DNA of 64,000 bases, taken from assembly GCF_900115735.1 (NCBI RefSeq), contig NZ_FOXO01000019.1, positions 1-64,000 on the forward strand, given 5' to 3'. A program made the translations under genes and the position numbers. This DNA comes from Butyrivibrio proteoclasticus. GTDB lineage: Bacteria > Bacillota > Clostridia > Lachnospirales > Lachnospiraceae. Position 1 is the first letter of the stretch. Each line of letters opens with the position of its first letter. Positions 52,154 to 61,999 of this stretch are shown here, one piece after another. Below the pieces are notes generated by a model. The model saw only the letters and a list, made by a program, of their open reading frames with translations. It was not told the DNA's origin and made no database searches.

Positions 52154-53266
52154 TTTTTTTTAAAGGAGAAAGTTAAACGAAGGACACCAGCAATATGGGG
52201 GATTGGTTCGAATTCTTCAGTCGTTAGAGATATGCTTATTGAAATGGGCATAGATGACTGGGTATGGATTGACAAAAAGGCGGAAGGATTATCGCAATTT
52301 GAGGGAAAATCATTAATTGGACCAGAACGAGTTAATCCGGATTATTATGTATTTATTTCATCGCACTTTATTGATGAGATAGGCTCTTTCCTTGAAAATA
52401 AAAAAATGTATGAATGGGATGATTGGATTTATGCTATCGAGAGAGCGTATTACGAAGGTTTGCTTGAACATCCAAACGATCCACTCGTTCCGGAATTATT
52501 AATGGAAGACCTAAACGGAATAGAGGATGACTTAAAAGAAGTCGTTAAAGTGATTCCGTATGAAATAGAGAAAAAAGAATTAGAAGCTTTTGCAAAGAGT
52601 TTGAACTTTGAAGATGTGTATCGAATTAATTCAAACAAAAGATATAGAAGAAAGATAATGGAATACTTTATAACTGAGAAGCTTCATGATCTTTCTTCGT
52701 TTAATGAAAATGACGTGTTCTTGGATTTGGGAGCGGCAGGAAGTCCGTTTGCTAAATTTTTGCATGATAAAAGGAATATTTCTGCGTTTGCTTTAGATTT
52801 GGAAGAAGGGGAATTCTCGCAGGAGTCATACTATCTATGCGAGGATGCGACTCGTACGCATTTTAAGGATAATAGCGTTTCAGGTGCGTCTATGCATTCT
52901 TCGTTTGAAATGTTTCTTTACAATGCAGATACTGCGCTGATTCAAGAGATGGCGCGTGTCTTAAAAAAGGATTCTAAACTGGTAATCGCACCGTTGTATA
53001 TGCATAAACAGTATTTGTCAACGTGTTCACCGAACAATTATGGCAAAGGTTATGCAGATGATGAGTCGTTAGAATGTATTCGTACTGACTGCTGGTCTTG
53101 GATTCCGTTAGCAAGATTCTATGATGTCAGAGCTTTAGAGAAACGTGTCCTTACTCCGGCAAGGGAACATGGCCTTATGCCAACAGTATATAGTTTGCCC
53201 GATGATGAGGTGGAGAAGGATGAATTTGTTTATTTGAAATTCATATTGGAATTAAAAAAACAATGA
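52150..53266 (+). CDS. Rossmann module - methyltransferase protein, frameshifted at a T8 tract
   Basis: The main frame reads PAIWGIGSNSSVVRDMLIEM (module) from about 52187 and then a class I methyltransferase: FLDLGAAGSPFAKFL (SAM site), DATRTHFKDNSVSGASMHSS and VLKKDSKLVIAPLY. The only start with context is ATG 52150, coupled to the previous stop as ATGA, but it is out of frame because of T8 at 52154-52161. With T7 it would read MIFLKEKVKRRTPAIWGIG. An internal ATG at 52232 would lose the module's first strand. It could be phase variable or a sequence error. Confidence 0.7.
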
Positions 53267-53269
53267 TCA

Positions 53270-54913
53270 GTGTTAAATTGCTATGGTGTGGAAAAAGGAA
53301 GTTCATCATATACAGATAATATGAGATACGAAATGAGTGAAGAACGATACCTTAATTTAACAGTTTTATATTTTTTGGATTATGGTCAGGAATACGGTGG
53401 GGCTGTTCATACACTGGTTCATCAGGCTTTGCTAGCAAAACGGCACGGGGTAAAATTATTTTTTTTCTTATCAAGTCATAGCGGAAAGAATATATCAAGT
53501 CAGTTTACAGATTTGTTTTACAAGTACAATCTTGAATTTGAAGTGTTTGATTTCTCAATTTCTTCACAGCCAGAAGATATAGATATTATATGCATAGATG
53601 AAAACTATGATGTGATAAAGAAACGTATTTCTGAAATCAAGCCTGACTTAATTCACTCCGTTCAATTAAATATTATTGCTGAGTTAGCAGGAAGAGAATT
53701 GGGAATTCCGCACATTATGAATATATATCCTCTTACAAATGATTTTTTTGCTACCGAGTATGTGGATGTTTTTCCACATTATATGATTTGCGATTCTTAT
53801 TATTGGGGTGAACAGTGGAAAGAGCATATAGGTGTACAGTACACATGTATTAGAACTGTGGTTGAGAAGATTTCTAAGAAGAAAAAGCCATTCAATCCTG
53901 GCAATATGAAGTGCGTTATAGTTGGTTCAATATATTCGCTAAAGAATCAATTGGAGGTGATTAAGGGATTTGCGGAAGCTATAAACAGGGGAGTTGTAGG
54001 AACCCTTGATGTTTATGGAGATGATGGTAACACTTATGCCACTATATGCAAAGAATTTGTTAAAGAGTATGGGTATTCAGATTATATAAGATTTAATGGA
54101 TTTTGCAATGAAATGGAGAAAGTATATGATGATGCTGATGTATTAATATGTGGAAGTGTTCGAGAATCATATCCTAATGTCATTTCTGAGGCTATGTCTC
54201 ATGGATTGATAATTATTTCTACTTCAGTAGGTGGAATTCCTGAAATAATTGATGATGAAAATAATGGATATTTGACTACTGGATTTTCATGTGAATGCTT
54301 TTCTGAAATATTACTAAAAGTTAAAAAAACGATAGAAGAAGGAAAAGCCGAAGATATTAGCAGAAATGCTGTTTATACAGCCGAAGAAAACCATTCTTGG
54401 AAAAGAATACAGAAAAAACTATTGGATTATTATTATTTCGTCCTGACCGATAGAGTTAAGGATGTAAAAAAACATCGCTATTCGATTTATGATCTTAGGA
54501 AGGATTTCTTTGAAATAATTACAGTTTATAAAGAGAATAAGTATAGGTTTACTGAGCCAAGAGTGGCAAGTTCTAAAGTTTGGTATATCGCATATTATAG
54601 ACAAAGAATAAATAGAGCAATTTCTGAAGGTAAGCGCTTCTACGTGTGGGGGGCGGGAAGATATGGGAAAACAACGATAGAGCTGATTAATGTATTCTTT
54701 CCGACTCTTATCATTACAGGCATCATAGATACTTTTGTTAACGGCACATTCTGTGGATTCGAAATCTTTAGACCGGATTCGTGTTTTCATGATGATGAAT
54801 GTATTGTTTTTATAGGACTAGCAAATGGGCAGTGGGATGTAGTTGATAAGTTGAAAAAATCAGGCAAGGTATATGGTGCTGATTTTTTTGTATTAGCTCC
54901 ACGTGAGTGGTAA
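53270..54913 (+). CDS. Family 4 glycosyltransferase with C-terminal Rossmann module
   Basis: 547 residues. The GT-B core has YGQEYGGAVHTLVHQALLAK near 40-58 (glycine loop), KPDLIHSVQLN, VIVGSIYSLKNQLEVIKGF, and the donor signature SVRESYPNVISEAMSHGLII near 300 (E-x7-E). After a helical linker, residues about 450-547 are the shared module: RFYVWGAGRYGKTTIELI, GIIDTFVNG, CIVFIGLANG. The GTG at 53270 is uncertain; ATG 53321 is possible. It belongs to the same strand cluster. Confidence 0.82.
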   Translation: MLNCYGVEKGSSSYTDNMRYEMSEERYLNLTVLYFLDYGQEYGGAVHTLVHQALLAKRHGVKLFFFLSSHSGKNISSQFTDLFYKYNLEFEVFDFSISSQPEDIDIICIDENYDVIKKRISEIKPDLIHSVQLNIIAELAGRELGIPHIMNIYPLTNDFFATEYVDVFPHYMICDSYYWGEQWKEHIGVQYTCIRTVVEKISKKKKPFNPGNMKCVIVGSIYSLKNQLEVIKGFAEAINRGVVGTLDVYGDDGNTYATICKEFVKEYGYSDYIRFNGFCNEMEKVYDDADVLICGSVRESYPNVISEAMSHGLIIISTSVGGIPEIIDDENNGYLTTGFSCECFSEILLKVKKTIEEGKAEDISRNAVYTAEENHSWKRIQKKLLDYYYFVLTDRVKDVKKHRYSIYDLRKDFFEIITVYKENKYRFTEPRVASSKVWYIAYYRQRINRAISEGKRFYVWGAGRYGKTTIELINVFFPTLIITGIIDTFVNGTFCGFEIFRPDSCFHDDECIVFIGLANGQWDVVDKLKKSGKVYGADFFVLAPREW

Positions 54914-54927
54914 TAATATGCTAGATA

Positions 54928-56112
54928 ATGATGGATAGAATTGATAAAGATGTGTTAAATGATACCCCAAAGATAGATATCAGTGTGATAACGGTAACAT
55001 ATAATTGTGTAGATACGATAGAACGCTGTATAAAATCTGTGATAAATCAGAACCATGCTGAATATGAGTATATCATAATAGACGGAGGGTCTACTGATGG
55101 AACAGTAGAAATAATAGAAAAATATAGAGAGTACTTATCATATTATGTCAGCGAATGCGATGGTGGTATTTATGATGCCATGAATAAGGGGATAAAAAAG
55201 GCCTGTGGAAAGTATATTCATTTTCTTAACGGCGATGATTGGTATACAAATGATATTCTTGAAGTGGTCAGTGACTATTTGAATTGTGAGATAGATATTT
55301 TATATGGGAAAGTGGTTACTGTAAACGGAGGTAAATTCAGTTCGCTGTCGCCAGAACCTATAGAATGCATTGATTGGAAAATGCCAATGTGTCATCAGGC
55401 TATTTTTATGAAAAATGTAGGGCAACAATTTGATACAACATATAGGATAGCAGCTGATTATAAAATGATAAATGAGTGGTACAACGAAAAAAGGAGTTTT
55501 CAATTCATTCCATACAATATTGCTTATTACAATTGCGGAGGGGTTTCAAGTATATCAGTTAAAACAAAACTCGAGATTACTCAAATTGCTTTTTTAGCTG
55601 CTATAAAGTATGGCAAGATTAGTGAACCGATGCTAAACACTTTGACAGAGAATGCATTAGATGCAGTTAATCGTATACTTTTTGCCGAAAATGAAAACAT
55701 ATATCAAGTGATATCGTTTTTAATAGAGATGATAAAAAAAACGGATAATGTTATTGTATTTGGTTGTGGGAAAATAGCAGAGACTTTGATTCCGGTTATA
55801 GAAAAAGCTGGATTGAAGATAACAACAATTGTCAGTAATAATTTAAATGATGAGACGAGAAGACTTTACAGTTGGAGTGTTAATTCTCCTAGAGTATTAA
55901 ATGATGTGGTTAATTCATCTATACTTGTTTTGACTGAAAGCTATTGTGATGAGATTGTTGGGCAGATAGATTTAATGTGTTTAGATGAAAGTAATGATGT
56001 TTACACTTTTGATGAACTAAATAGGAATTATATCCGTAATCATTGTTCTGAATTGATAAGAATTGCTAATGAGAGATTTGGTTTTAGCTTGAAAAGTATT
56101 GATTCAGAATAA
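54928..56112 (+). CDS. Family 2 glycosyltransferase with C-terminal Rossmann module
   Basis: 394 residues. ISVITVTYNCVDTIERCIKS, IIIDGGSTDGTVEII, CDGGIYDAMNKGIKKACG and FLNGDDW (DXD) mark a GT2 enzyme of the WcaA/colanic-acid type. From about 270: NVIVFGCGKIAETLIPVI and ITTIVSNNLND are the shared module, with C in place of A in G-x-G. ATG 54928 is followed by a second ATG, and either may be used. Substrate unknown. Confidence 0.85.
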   Translation: MMDRIDKDVLNDTPKIDISVITVTYNCVDTIERCIKSVINQNHAEYEYIIIDGGSTDGTVEIIEKYREYLSYYVSECDGGIYDAMNKGIKKACGKYIHFLNGDDWYTNDILEVVSDYLNCEIDILYGKVVTVNGGKFSSLSPEPIECIDWKMPMCHQAIFMKNVGQQFDTTYRIAADYKMINEWYNEKRSFQFIPYNIAYYNCGGVSSISVKTKLEITQIAFLAAIKYGKISEPMLNTLTENALDAVNRILFAENENIYQVISFLIEMIKKTDNVIVFGCGKIAETLIPVIEKAGLKITTIVSNNLNDETRRLYSWSVNSPRVLNDVVNSSILVLTESYCDEIVGQIDLMCLDESNDVYTFDELNRNYIRNHCSELIRIANERFGFSLKSIDSE

Positions 56113-56208
56113 CGGGTATTTCGTAGATGCGTTGAAAGGGTAAAAATAGGAATCAAGTGTATTTTTAGAATTGTTTTATGAAAGTTATATTTTGACGAGG
56201 AATATAAA

Positions 56209-57378
56209 ATGACGGATGATTATCCAATGGTTAGTGTCCTTGTGCCTGCTTTCAATACTGGAGAATATTTAGAGAAATGTATCAATAGCATTCTCCTTCA
56301 ATCTTATAAAAACATAGAGATTATTATTGTTGATGACGGCTCAACAGATGAGACATGGAACATATGTAATAATTTGCAAGCGCTACATCATAATGTTTTT
56401 GCATATCGCCAAGATAATAAAGGAGCTTTGGAAGCTCGTAATTATGCACTAAAAAAAGCTTCTGGTGAATATATAGTTTGGGTAGATTCTGATGATTACA
56501 TTGAAGATGATTATATTGAAGCATTAGTTCAAACTATGATTTGTGACCAGTCAGATATAGTGTGTTGCCAATTAACATACAGTATAGGTGACGATGATAG
56601 GAAGATTTCAGGAACAATTCCACCAGGTATTTATAATACAGAGCAAATAAAAAATGGAGTTTTATTTTCCGGAGTTTTTTTTGAACATGGTATTTTACCC
56701 CATGGTGTAACTAAATTATACAAAAGATCTTTGCTGGAGAAGTTTACTTTTAGTGTGGATCCGGATATTAGGATAGGTGAGGATGCAGCAGTTATTTATC
56801 CATATATACTTAATTGTAATAAGGTTAGTATTATAGATACATATGGATATCATTATATTCAGCGTCAAACATCTGCAATGAAGGCAGTTGGAAATAATAA
56901 CGTTGAAGGGGTTAAAAAATTGACGTCTTATCTTAGAAAGTGGTTTTCGGAGGATAAAACGATACAGAATCAAATTGATTTGTACAGTAATTATTTGATG
57001 ATGTTAAAAAATATAGCTTATTTCGATAAGGCGAATCTGCTCGGATTGTATGGAGGAATTAAAAAAAACAGTAAGCTTATTATATACGGTGCAGGTGGCT
57101 TTGGGCAGAATATTTACAACTACTGTATTGGTCATAGAGTTGATGTAGTTGCTTGGATAGATAAAAATTCGCTTTATTACAAACAACAAGGGCTGAATGT
57201 AATTTCCTTAGAAGAATGTAAGCGATTGAATATTGATTACGATTATCTAGTGGTGGCTGTTTTGAATGAGAAAATTTCAGACGCAATAATAGTAGATTTG
57301 ATTCAGGAAAAAATGGATAGAAAAAAAATAATATATATATCGCCTCAATATATATCACTCGAAAAAGGCAATTTATGA
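56209..57378 (+). CDS. Family 2 glycosyltransferase with C-terminal Rossmann module
   Basis: 389 residues. VSVLVPAFNTGEYLEKCINS, IIIVDDGSTDETW, NKGALEARNYALKKASGEYI and WVDSDDYI are standard GT2 motifs. Residues about 285-380 are the module: LIIYGAGGFGQNIYNYCI, VVAWIDKNSLYYKQQGLNVI and YDYLVVAVLNE. GAGG lies before the ATG. It is the last gene of the A+T-rich part of the cluster before the GC-richer wecB-gmd segment. Confidence 0.88.
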   Translation: MTDDYPMVSVLVPAFNTGEYLEKCINSILLQSYKNIEIIIVDDGSTDETWNICNNLQALHHNVFAYRQDNKGALEARNYALKKASGEYIVWVDSDDYIEDDYIEALVQTMICDQSDIVCCQLTYSIGDDDRKISGTIPPGIYNTEQIKNGVLFSGVFFEHGILPHGVTKLYKRSLLEKFTFSVDPDIRIGEDAAVIYPYILNCNKVSIIDTYGYHYIQRQTSAMKAVGNNNVEGVKKLTSYLRKWFSEDKTIQNQIDLYSNYLMMLKNIAYFDKANLLGLYGGIKKNSKLIIYGAGGFGQNIYNYCIGHRVDVVAWIDKNSLYYKQQGLNVISLEECKRLNIDYDYLVVAVLNEKISDAIIVDLIQEKMDRKKIIYISPQYISLEKGNL

Positions 57379-57401
57379 TTAATAGAGAAAAGAATTGAAA
57401 G

Positions 57402-58517
57402 ATGAAAAAAATTCTCTTATGCGCTTCAACGCGCCCAGAAATGATAAAAATGGCTCCGCTGTATTTGGAACTTAAGCACCGCCCAGCCTTCAATCCTTTG
57501 CTCCTCTCCACAGGCCAGCACAAGGAGATGCTGTATCAGGTCTGCGAAACATTCGGTATCCAGCCGGATTATGATATGCAGATCATGAAGGAAAGGCAGG
57601 ATCTTTTTGATATAACCACGGCTATCCTGTCGAAAGCGAAAGAACTTCTCATCTCCATCCATCCAGACCTTGTTCTCGTCCACGGTGATACGACCAGTAG
57701 TTTTGTATTATCCCTCTCCTGCTTCTACCTTCAGATTCCAGTAGGACATGTTGAGGCAGGACTAAGGACTTATAATCTCTATTCTCCTTACCCAGAGGAG
57801 TACAATCGCTAGGCTGTGGACATCGTATCAGAGTACTCTTTCGCACCGACTCCACTAAGCCGTGAGAATCTGATAAGGGAAGGAAAGAGTGAGAGATCCA
57901 TCTATGTCACAGGCAATACGGTAATCGATGCAATGCAGCACACGGTACGCTCCGATTATACACATCCAGAATTGGATTGGGTGGGGGATGACCGCATGAT
58001 CTTCATCACAGCACATAGACGTGAGAACCTGGGTGCTCCTATGCATCAGATGTTTCGGGCGATAAGGCGAGTGCTTGAAGAGCATGATGATGTGAAAGCG
58101 GTTTATCCGATACATATGAATCCTGCTGTCAGAGAAGCGGCGAAGGAAGAGCTTGAAGGCTGTGAGAGCATTCATCTGATTGAGCCGATAGGAGTTTTTG
58201 ATTGCCACAATTTCGAGAGTCGAAGTTATCTGTGCTTAACAGACTCGGGGGGGATTCAGGAAGAGTGTCCTAGCTATGGTGTGCCAGTGCTAGTGATGAG
58301 GGATACAACTGAGAGACCGGAAGGAGTGAAGGCCGGGACTTTAAGGCTTGTGGGCACTGAAGAAGAAGTGATTTATAGAGCTTTTTCAGAGTTGTTAGAT
58401 GAACAAGAAGCATATGAGAAAATGGCGAAAGCTGTGAATCCTTACGGGGATGGGCAAGCATGTAAAAGAATAGCTGATATATTAGATGGAAAAGAGTATA
58501 GGGAATGGAATCCTTGA
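57402..58517 (+). pseudogene. wecB: UDP-GlcNAc 2-epimerase (non-hydrolysing) with an in-frame amber codon
   Basis: Read through, this is a 371-codon gene: LLCASTRPEMIKMAPLYLEL, LLSTGQHKEML, VHGDTTSSF, VGHVEAGLRTYNLYSPYPEE, ITAHRRENLG, LTDSGGIQEE and RDTTERPEGV are all WecB/MnaA motifs. TAG at 57810-57812 replaces the glutamine of the NRQ-type sequence (CAG to TAG) after YPEEYNR, splitting it into 136 and 234 codons with no frame change. The enzyme would make UDP-ManNAc. Unless the amber codon is suppressed, it is inactive. GC content is higher than in the genes before it. Confidence 0.88.
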
Positions 58518-58592
58518 GATATCTATTTTATTTTAGAAGTAATAGTAAAACTTTATGATGTTTTTTAAATCAAAAGAAAAATATTACGAATA

Positions 58593-59699
58593 ATGACTAT
58601 AAACAAGAAAAGCACAGCACTAATCACAGGTGTTACAGGTCAGGATGGCAGTTTCCTGTCAGAATTATTATTAGAGAAGGGGTATGACGTTCACGGTATC
58701 ATCCGCAGGTCAAGTGTGGATTATCGTGAGCGGATTGCCCATTTAGAAGGGCATGAACGCTTTCATCTTCATTATGGTGATCTTTCGGACTCTATGTCCT
58801 TGGTGAAGGTTATTGGATTGGTTCGCCCTGCTGAAATATATAATCTTGCTGCACAAAGTCATGTGCAGGTTTCTTTTGATGTGCCGGAGTTTACGGCAAA
58901 CGTGGATGCTACAGGGGTGCTTCGTGTTTTGGAGGCTGTTAGAGTCACGGGATTAGCTGATACGTGCAGGATATATCAGGCGAGCACTTCTGAACTCTAC
59001 GGAAAAGTAGAAGAGGTTCCTCAGTCGGAGACTACGCCGTTCCATCCTTACAGCCCTTATGCTGTGGCAAAGCAATATGGATTTTGGATTACCAAAGAAT
59101 ATCGGGAAGCATACAATATGTTCGCCTGCTCGGGAATCCTTTTCAATCATGAATCTGAGAGGCGAGGAGAGACTTTCGTTACAAGAAAGATTACGTTGGC
59201 AGCTTCTCGTATCGCACATGGTAAACAGGATAAGCTTTATCTCGGTAATCTCAGTTCACTGCGTGACTGGGGGTATGCAAAGGATTATGTTGAATGTATG
59301 TGGCTGATGCTACAACAAGACAAGCCGGATGATTACGTTATAGCTACAGGTGTTCAGCATACTGTTCGTGAGTTCTGTACTCTGGCTTTCCATTATGCTG
59401 GAATTGAATTGGAATGGAAGGGTGAAGGGCTTGATGAAAAGGGCATTGACCCTGCTACAGGTCGGGAACTTGTTGAGGTCAGCGAGGATTTCTACCGCCC
59501 CACCGATGTGGTAAATCTGTTGGGGGATCCGAGTAAGGCTAAGAATGAACTTGGCTGGAATCCTATAAAAACCTCATTTGAAGATTTGGTAAAGCTCATG
59601 GTCGAACACGATATGGAGCTTGTCGCAAAAGAGCGTGCTTATGAGAGCATGAGCCATATAAACCTTGCAGAGTATCTGGAGAAGGGCGTAGTGAAGTGA
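58593..59699 (+). CDS. gmd: GDP-mannose 4,6-dehydratase
   Basis: A 368-residue extended SDR enzyme. [20 protein letters not shown] is the NAD(P) loop, then [45 protein letters not shown] (catalytic Thr/Ser) and [15 protein letters not shown] (Y-x3-K). [19 protein letters not shown] is characteristic of Gmd. It converts GDP-mannose to GDP-4-keto-6-deoxymannose, precursor of GDP-fucose, GDP-rhamnose or GDP-perosamine. The downstream partner is truncated, so the product here is uncertain. Base use is GC-richer than upstream genes. Confidence 0.95.
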   Translation: MTINKKSTALITGVTGQDGSFLSELLLEKGYDVHGIIRRSSVDYRERIAHLEGHERFHLHYGDLSDSMSLVKVIGLVRPAEIYNLAAQSHVQVSFDVPEFTANVDATGVLRVLEAVRVTGLADTCRIYQASTSELYGKVEEVPQSETTPFHPYSPYAVAKQYGFWITKEYREAYNMFACSGILFNHESERRGETFVTRKITLAASRIAHGKQDKLYLGNLSSLRDWGYAKDYVECMWLMLQQDKPDDYVIATGVQHTVREFCTLAFHYAGIELEWKGEGLDEKGIDPATGRELVEVSEDFYRPTDVVNLLGDPSKAKNELGWNPIKTSFEDLVKLMVEHDMELVAKERAYESMSHINLAEYLEKGVVK

Positions 59700-59776
59700 T
59701 GGAAAAGAATTCAAAGATTTATGTGGCAGGACAATATGAAGAGATAATAAGGAAATATATTTTTGTGCGAGAGTAA
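59699..59776 (+). pseudogene. fcl: N-terminal stub of GDP-L-fucose synthase
   Basis: The ATG overlaps the gmd stop (TGATG) and reads [11 protein letters not shown], the usual beginning of Fcl/WcaG, but instead of the HRGMVGSA loop it goes into QYEEIIRKYIFVRE and stops. The rest of the gene is missing. gmd-fcl coupling is the norm for GDP-fucose synthesis, so a fucose branch has been lost. Confidence 0.7.
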
Positions 59777-59831
59777 TAGATTTATAAAGGCTATTGCAAA
59801 AGGTAAGCTGCAAACAAAAGGCGTATATAAA

Positions 59832-59891
59832 AAGCTGCACCAAATTGATAGAATTTGATTGGAGTACTATCAGTTTAGTGCAGTTTATTTT
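59832..59891 (+). terminator. Long hairpin after the gmd unit
   Basis: AAGCTGCACCAAATTGATAG (59832-59851) pairs imperfectly with CTATCAGTTTAGTGCAGTTT (59867-59886), followed by ATTTTTG. This is a plausible terminator that would separate gmd from the next gene. Confidence 0.6.
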
Positions 59892-59920
59892 TGAAGTCAG
59901 GAAAAATAGGAGCTTTCTGT

Positions 59921-61039
59921 ATGATTTTACAGTGCATGGACTTTACGAAGTTTTGTAAAAAAATAAAATCATTAAATAAAAAAATCATTATGTTTGGTGC
60001 TGGTGCCATTGGTCAGGTCATAACGCCAGAGATATTGAAAAATCTAGGACTTCTCCAATGGCTTGATTGCTACATTGATAACAATCAGTTTATTTGGGGA
60101 CAAAAGATTTCTGTTTGTGGAAGAGATTATGATATTAAATCACCACAGTTTCTAAATGAATGTCCTATAAATATAGTGATTCTTTTAAATATTAGCCGAT
60201 TTTCAGATGTTTTAGAGCAGCTTGAAAGTATGGATTGTACCAAAGACATGGAGTGCTACATAATGCCTATGATGCTGATTCACAATTTTTGCTCTGATAA
60301 ATCGCAGGGTACTCCTTTAGTATCAAAAACGCCTTTAATACCTAGGAAACTTCACTATATGTGGCTAGGCGGGAATTCCATACCAAATAGTCTGAAAAAG
60401 TGTATCGACAGTTGGAGGTTATATTGCCCTGATTATGAAATAATTGAGTGGAATGAGAAAAACTATGATATAGAGAAGAATTCATATATGAAGCAGGCGT
60501 ATAAGGCTAAGGCGTATGGATTTGTGCCAGATTATGCGCGTCTGGATATCCTTTATAACGAGGGAGGGCTATATCTTGATGTAGATGTTGAGATTAAGAG
60601 GAACATCGATGATTTACTATATCAGGAGGCTTTTTGTGGAGTTGAAAAGTGGCAAGTAATAAACTTCGGAGGATTAAGTGGAGCAGTAAAAGGTCATCCA
60701 ATGGTGAAAAAGTTCCTTGATGCTAGGAAAGAAATAAAGTTTATTGATCAAGAGGGAAGACATAACAGGAACACCTGCGGTTATTATGATACAAGAGTTG
60801 CAATTGAAGCAGGGTATAGAATAGTTGGAACTACGCAAAGTGTGAATGGTATGAACATTTACTCGTATGATTTTTTTCATCCGTACGATTATATGTCAGG
60901 ACTTTTAAACGAGACGGAAAATACATATTCCATACATTGGTTTAATGGTGGTTGGCTGGATGAGAAGATGAAAAAAATGAATGAGGAGTCTAGGAATAGA
61001 TATTTGGAATTATATAAAAAATCAATTGTAAGTAAATAA
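59921..61039 (+). CDS. N-terminal Rossmann module fused to a GT32-type glycosyltransferase
   Basis: 372 residues. Residues about 17-110 are the shared module: KIIMFGAGAIGQVITPEIL, LDCYIDNNQFIWG, NIVILLNISRF. From about 140: IPRKLHYMWLGGNSIPNSLK, YCPDYEIIEWNEKNYD, DYARLDILYNEGGLYLDVDV (DXD) and SIHWFNGGW, the OCH1/GT32 'DXD sugar-binding' family of alpha-glycosyltransferases. I start at ATG 59921 behind AGGAG with 8-bp spacing; the frame is open earlier without a site. Here the module is at the N-terminus, not the C-terminus. Confidence 0.82.
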   Translation: MILQCMDFTKFCKKIKSLNKKIIMFGAGAIGQVITPEILKNLGLLQWLDCYIDNNQFIWGQKISVCGRDYDIKSPQFLNECPINIVILLNISRFSDVLEQLESMDCTKDMECYIMPMMLIHNFCSDKSQGTPLVSKTPLIPRKLHYMWLGGNSIPNSLKKCIDSWRLYCPDYEIIEWNEKNYDIEKNSYMKQAYKAKAYGFVPDYARLDILYNEGGLYLDVDVEIKRNIDDLLYQEAFCGVEKWQVINFGGLSGAVKGHPMVKKFLDARKEIKFIDQEGRHNRNTCGYYDTRVAIEAGYRIVGTTQSVNGMNIYSYDFFHPYDYMSGLLNETENTYSIHWFNGGWLDEKMKKMNEESRNRYLELYKKSIVSK

Positions 61040-61260
61040 AAGCCTAGGTGGTATAGCAGTTAGTAGGTACGAAGAGAAATCACTGGATGAAAAAATGTTA
61101 GAACTAATAAATAAGGTACAAATTCTTGATGAAGATTTTTTGGCATTGAAAGTGGAAGACCCTTTTTTTGGGAGAATGACGGATGTTAAAGATGTGATAG
61201 GATAATAATAAAATCAAAAACCGATGTACTAATAAGAGTATGTATCAGTAATACAGAACA
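61040..61260. other. Gap with a short coding remnant
   Basis: A plus-strand frame from about 61049 to 61205 reads AVSRYEEKSLDEKMLELIN then KVQILDEDFLALKVEDPFFG and stops. It looks like the C-terminal end of a lost protein; family not recognised. The rest is A+T-rich and featureless. Confidence 0.4.
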
Positions 61261-61296
61261 TAAAATAGAGAGGGCTGTCATGCTCTCTCTATTTTA
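61261..61296. terminator. Bidirectional terminator
   Basis: TAAAATAGAGAGGGC (61261-61275) pairs over 15 positions (one G-T) with GCTCTCTCTATTTTA (61282-61296), loop TGTCAT. The A/T ends serve either strand. It covers the end of the minus-strand pseudogene. Confidence 0.75.
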
Positions 61297-61866
61297 CATG
61301 TATGATGTTTATAATCTGCACTTTCAGGAGGGGCATCTTTATCATAATTAATTCCTATGAGTAAGATTTCTTTACTATAGCCCTTGAGGACACTGTGATA
61401 ATTTTTGTTCTTTATCTGGGAAATGGCCCCTTCTGCAGATTTGTTCCACTTTAGTTCTATTACAAGAACCGGGTAGTTAGAAGTTTTCTTTGGTAGGTAG
61501 ACAATGTCTGCATATCCCTTACCTGACGGTAATTCTTCAAATTTGATGTAATTGCCTTAATATGTATAGTAAGCAAGTTTTATAACATTGCGTAGACTTT
61601 CTTCGCTGTTGTAGTTGATAGGAGCAGTTTCTTCGACATGTATTTTTTCAATTTGGGCTGCGACAGCGTTTTCGTTACAATGGATTATATCATTAAAAAG
61701 TCTGTCACATTCGCTGATTCTGTCAAGGGTGGCGGAGTGATTGACCTCTCTTATTGTCTTTGAAAATTCCCTTTTTATTTCTTCATTTGGTATATATACA
61801 CATTCTTTTTCAGAGTCATATGCCAAGTAGCCTAGATGAACCAGAAGGGTCAGAACGTCGTCTTTT
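61278..61866 (-). pseudogene. DUF1703 AAA-ATPase/nuclease, C-terminal part with nonsense codon
   Basis: The minus strand reads GKDDVLTLLVHLGYLAYD, IPNEEIKREFSKTIRE, ESLRNVIKLAYYTY, then a TAA at 61557, and continues in the same frame as NYIKFEELPSGKGYADIVYL, VLVIELKWNK and HTCKIERA-stop. This is the C-terminal third of the family of genes 13813 and 24522. It is truncated at the 5' side by another fragment and carries an in-frame stop before the nuclease motif, so it is dead. Confidence 0.8.
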
Positions 61867-61990
61867 CCAATAATTATCAAGATGGTAAAAAGTTGTTTGA
61901 AAATCTGGATATATGGAAAAGTAAGGAATATCATGCTCTTCTTGGTAAGTATCCTGTTATATTTATTTCATTGCCAATGTTAAAGAACCT
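61863..61990 (+). pseudogene. DUF1703 AAA-ATPase, internal N-terminal fragment
   Basis: The plus strand reads FSNNYQDGKKLFENLDIWKS then EYHALLGKYPVIFISLPML, the segment between Walker A and Walker B of a DUF1703 protein. It abuts, head to head, the minus-strand remnant of the same family. Either an inversion or two separate truncated copies explains this. Confidence 0.6.
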
Positions 61991-61999
61991 GACTATGAG

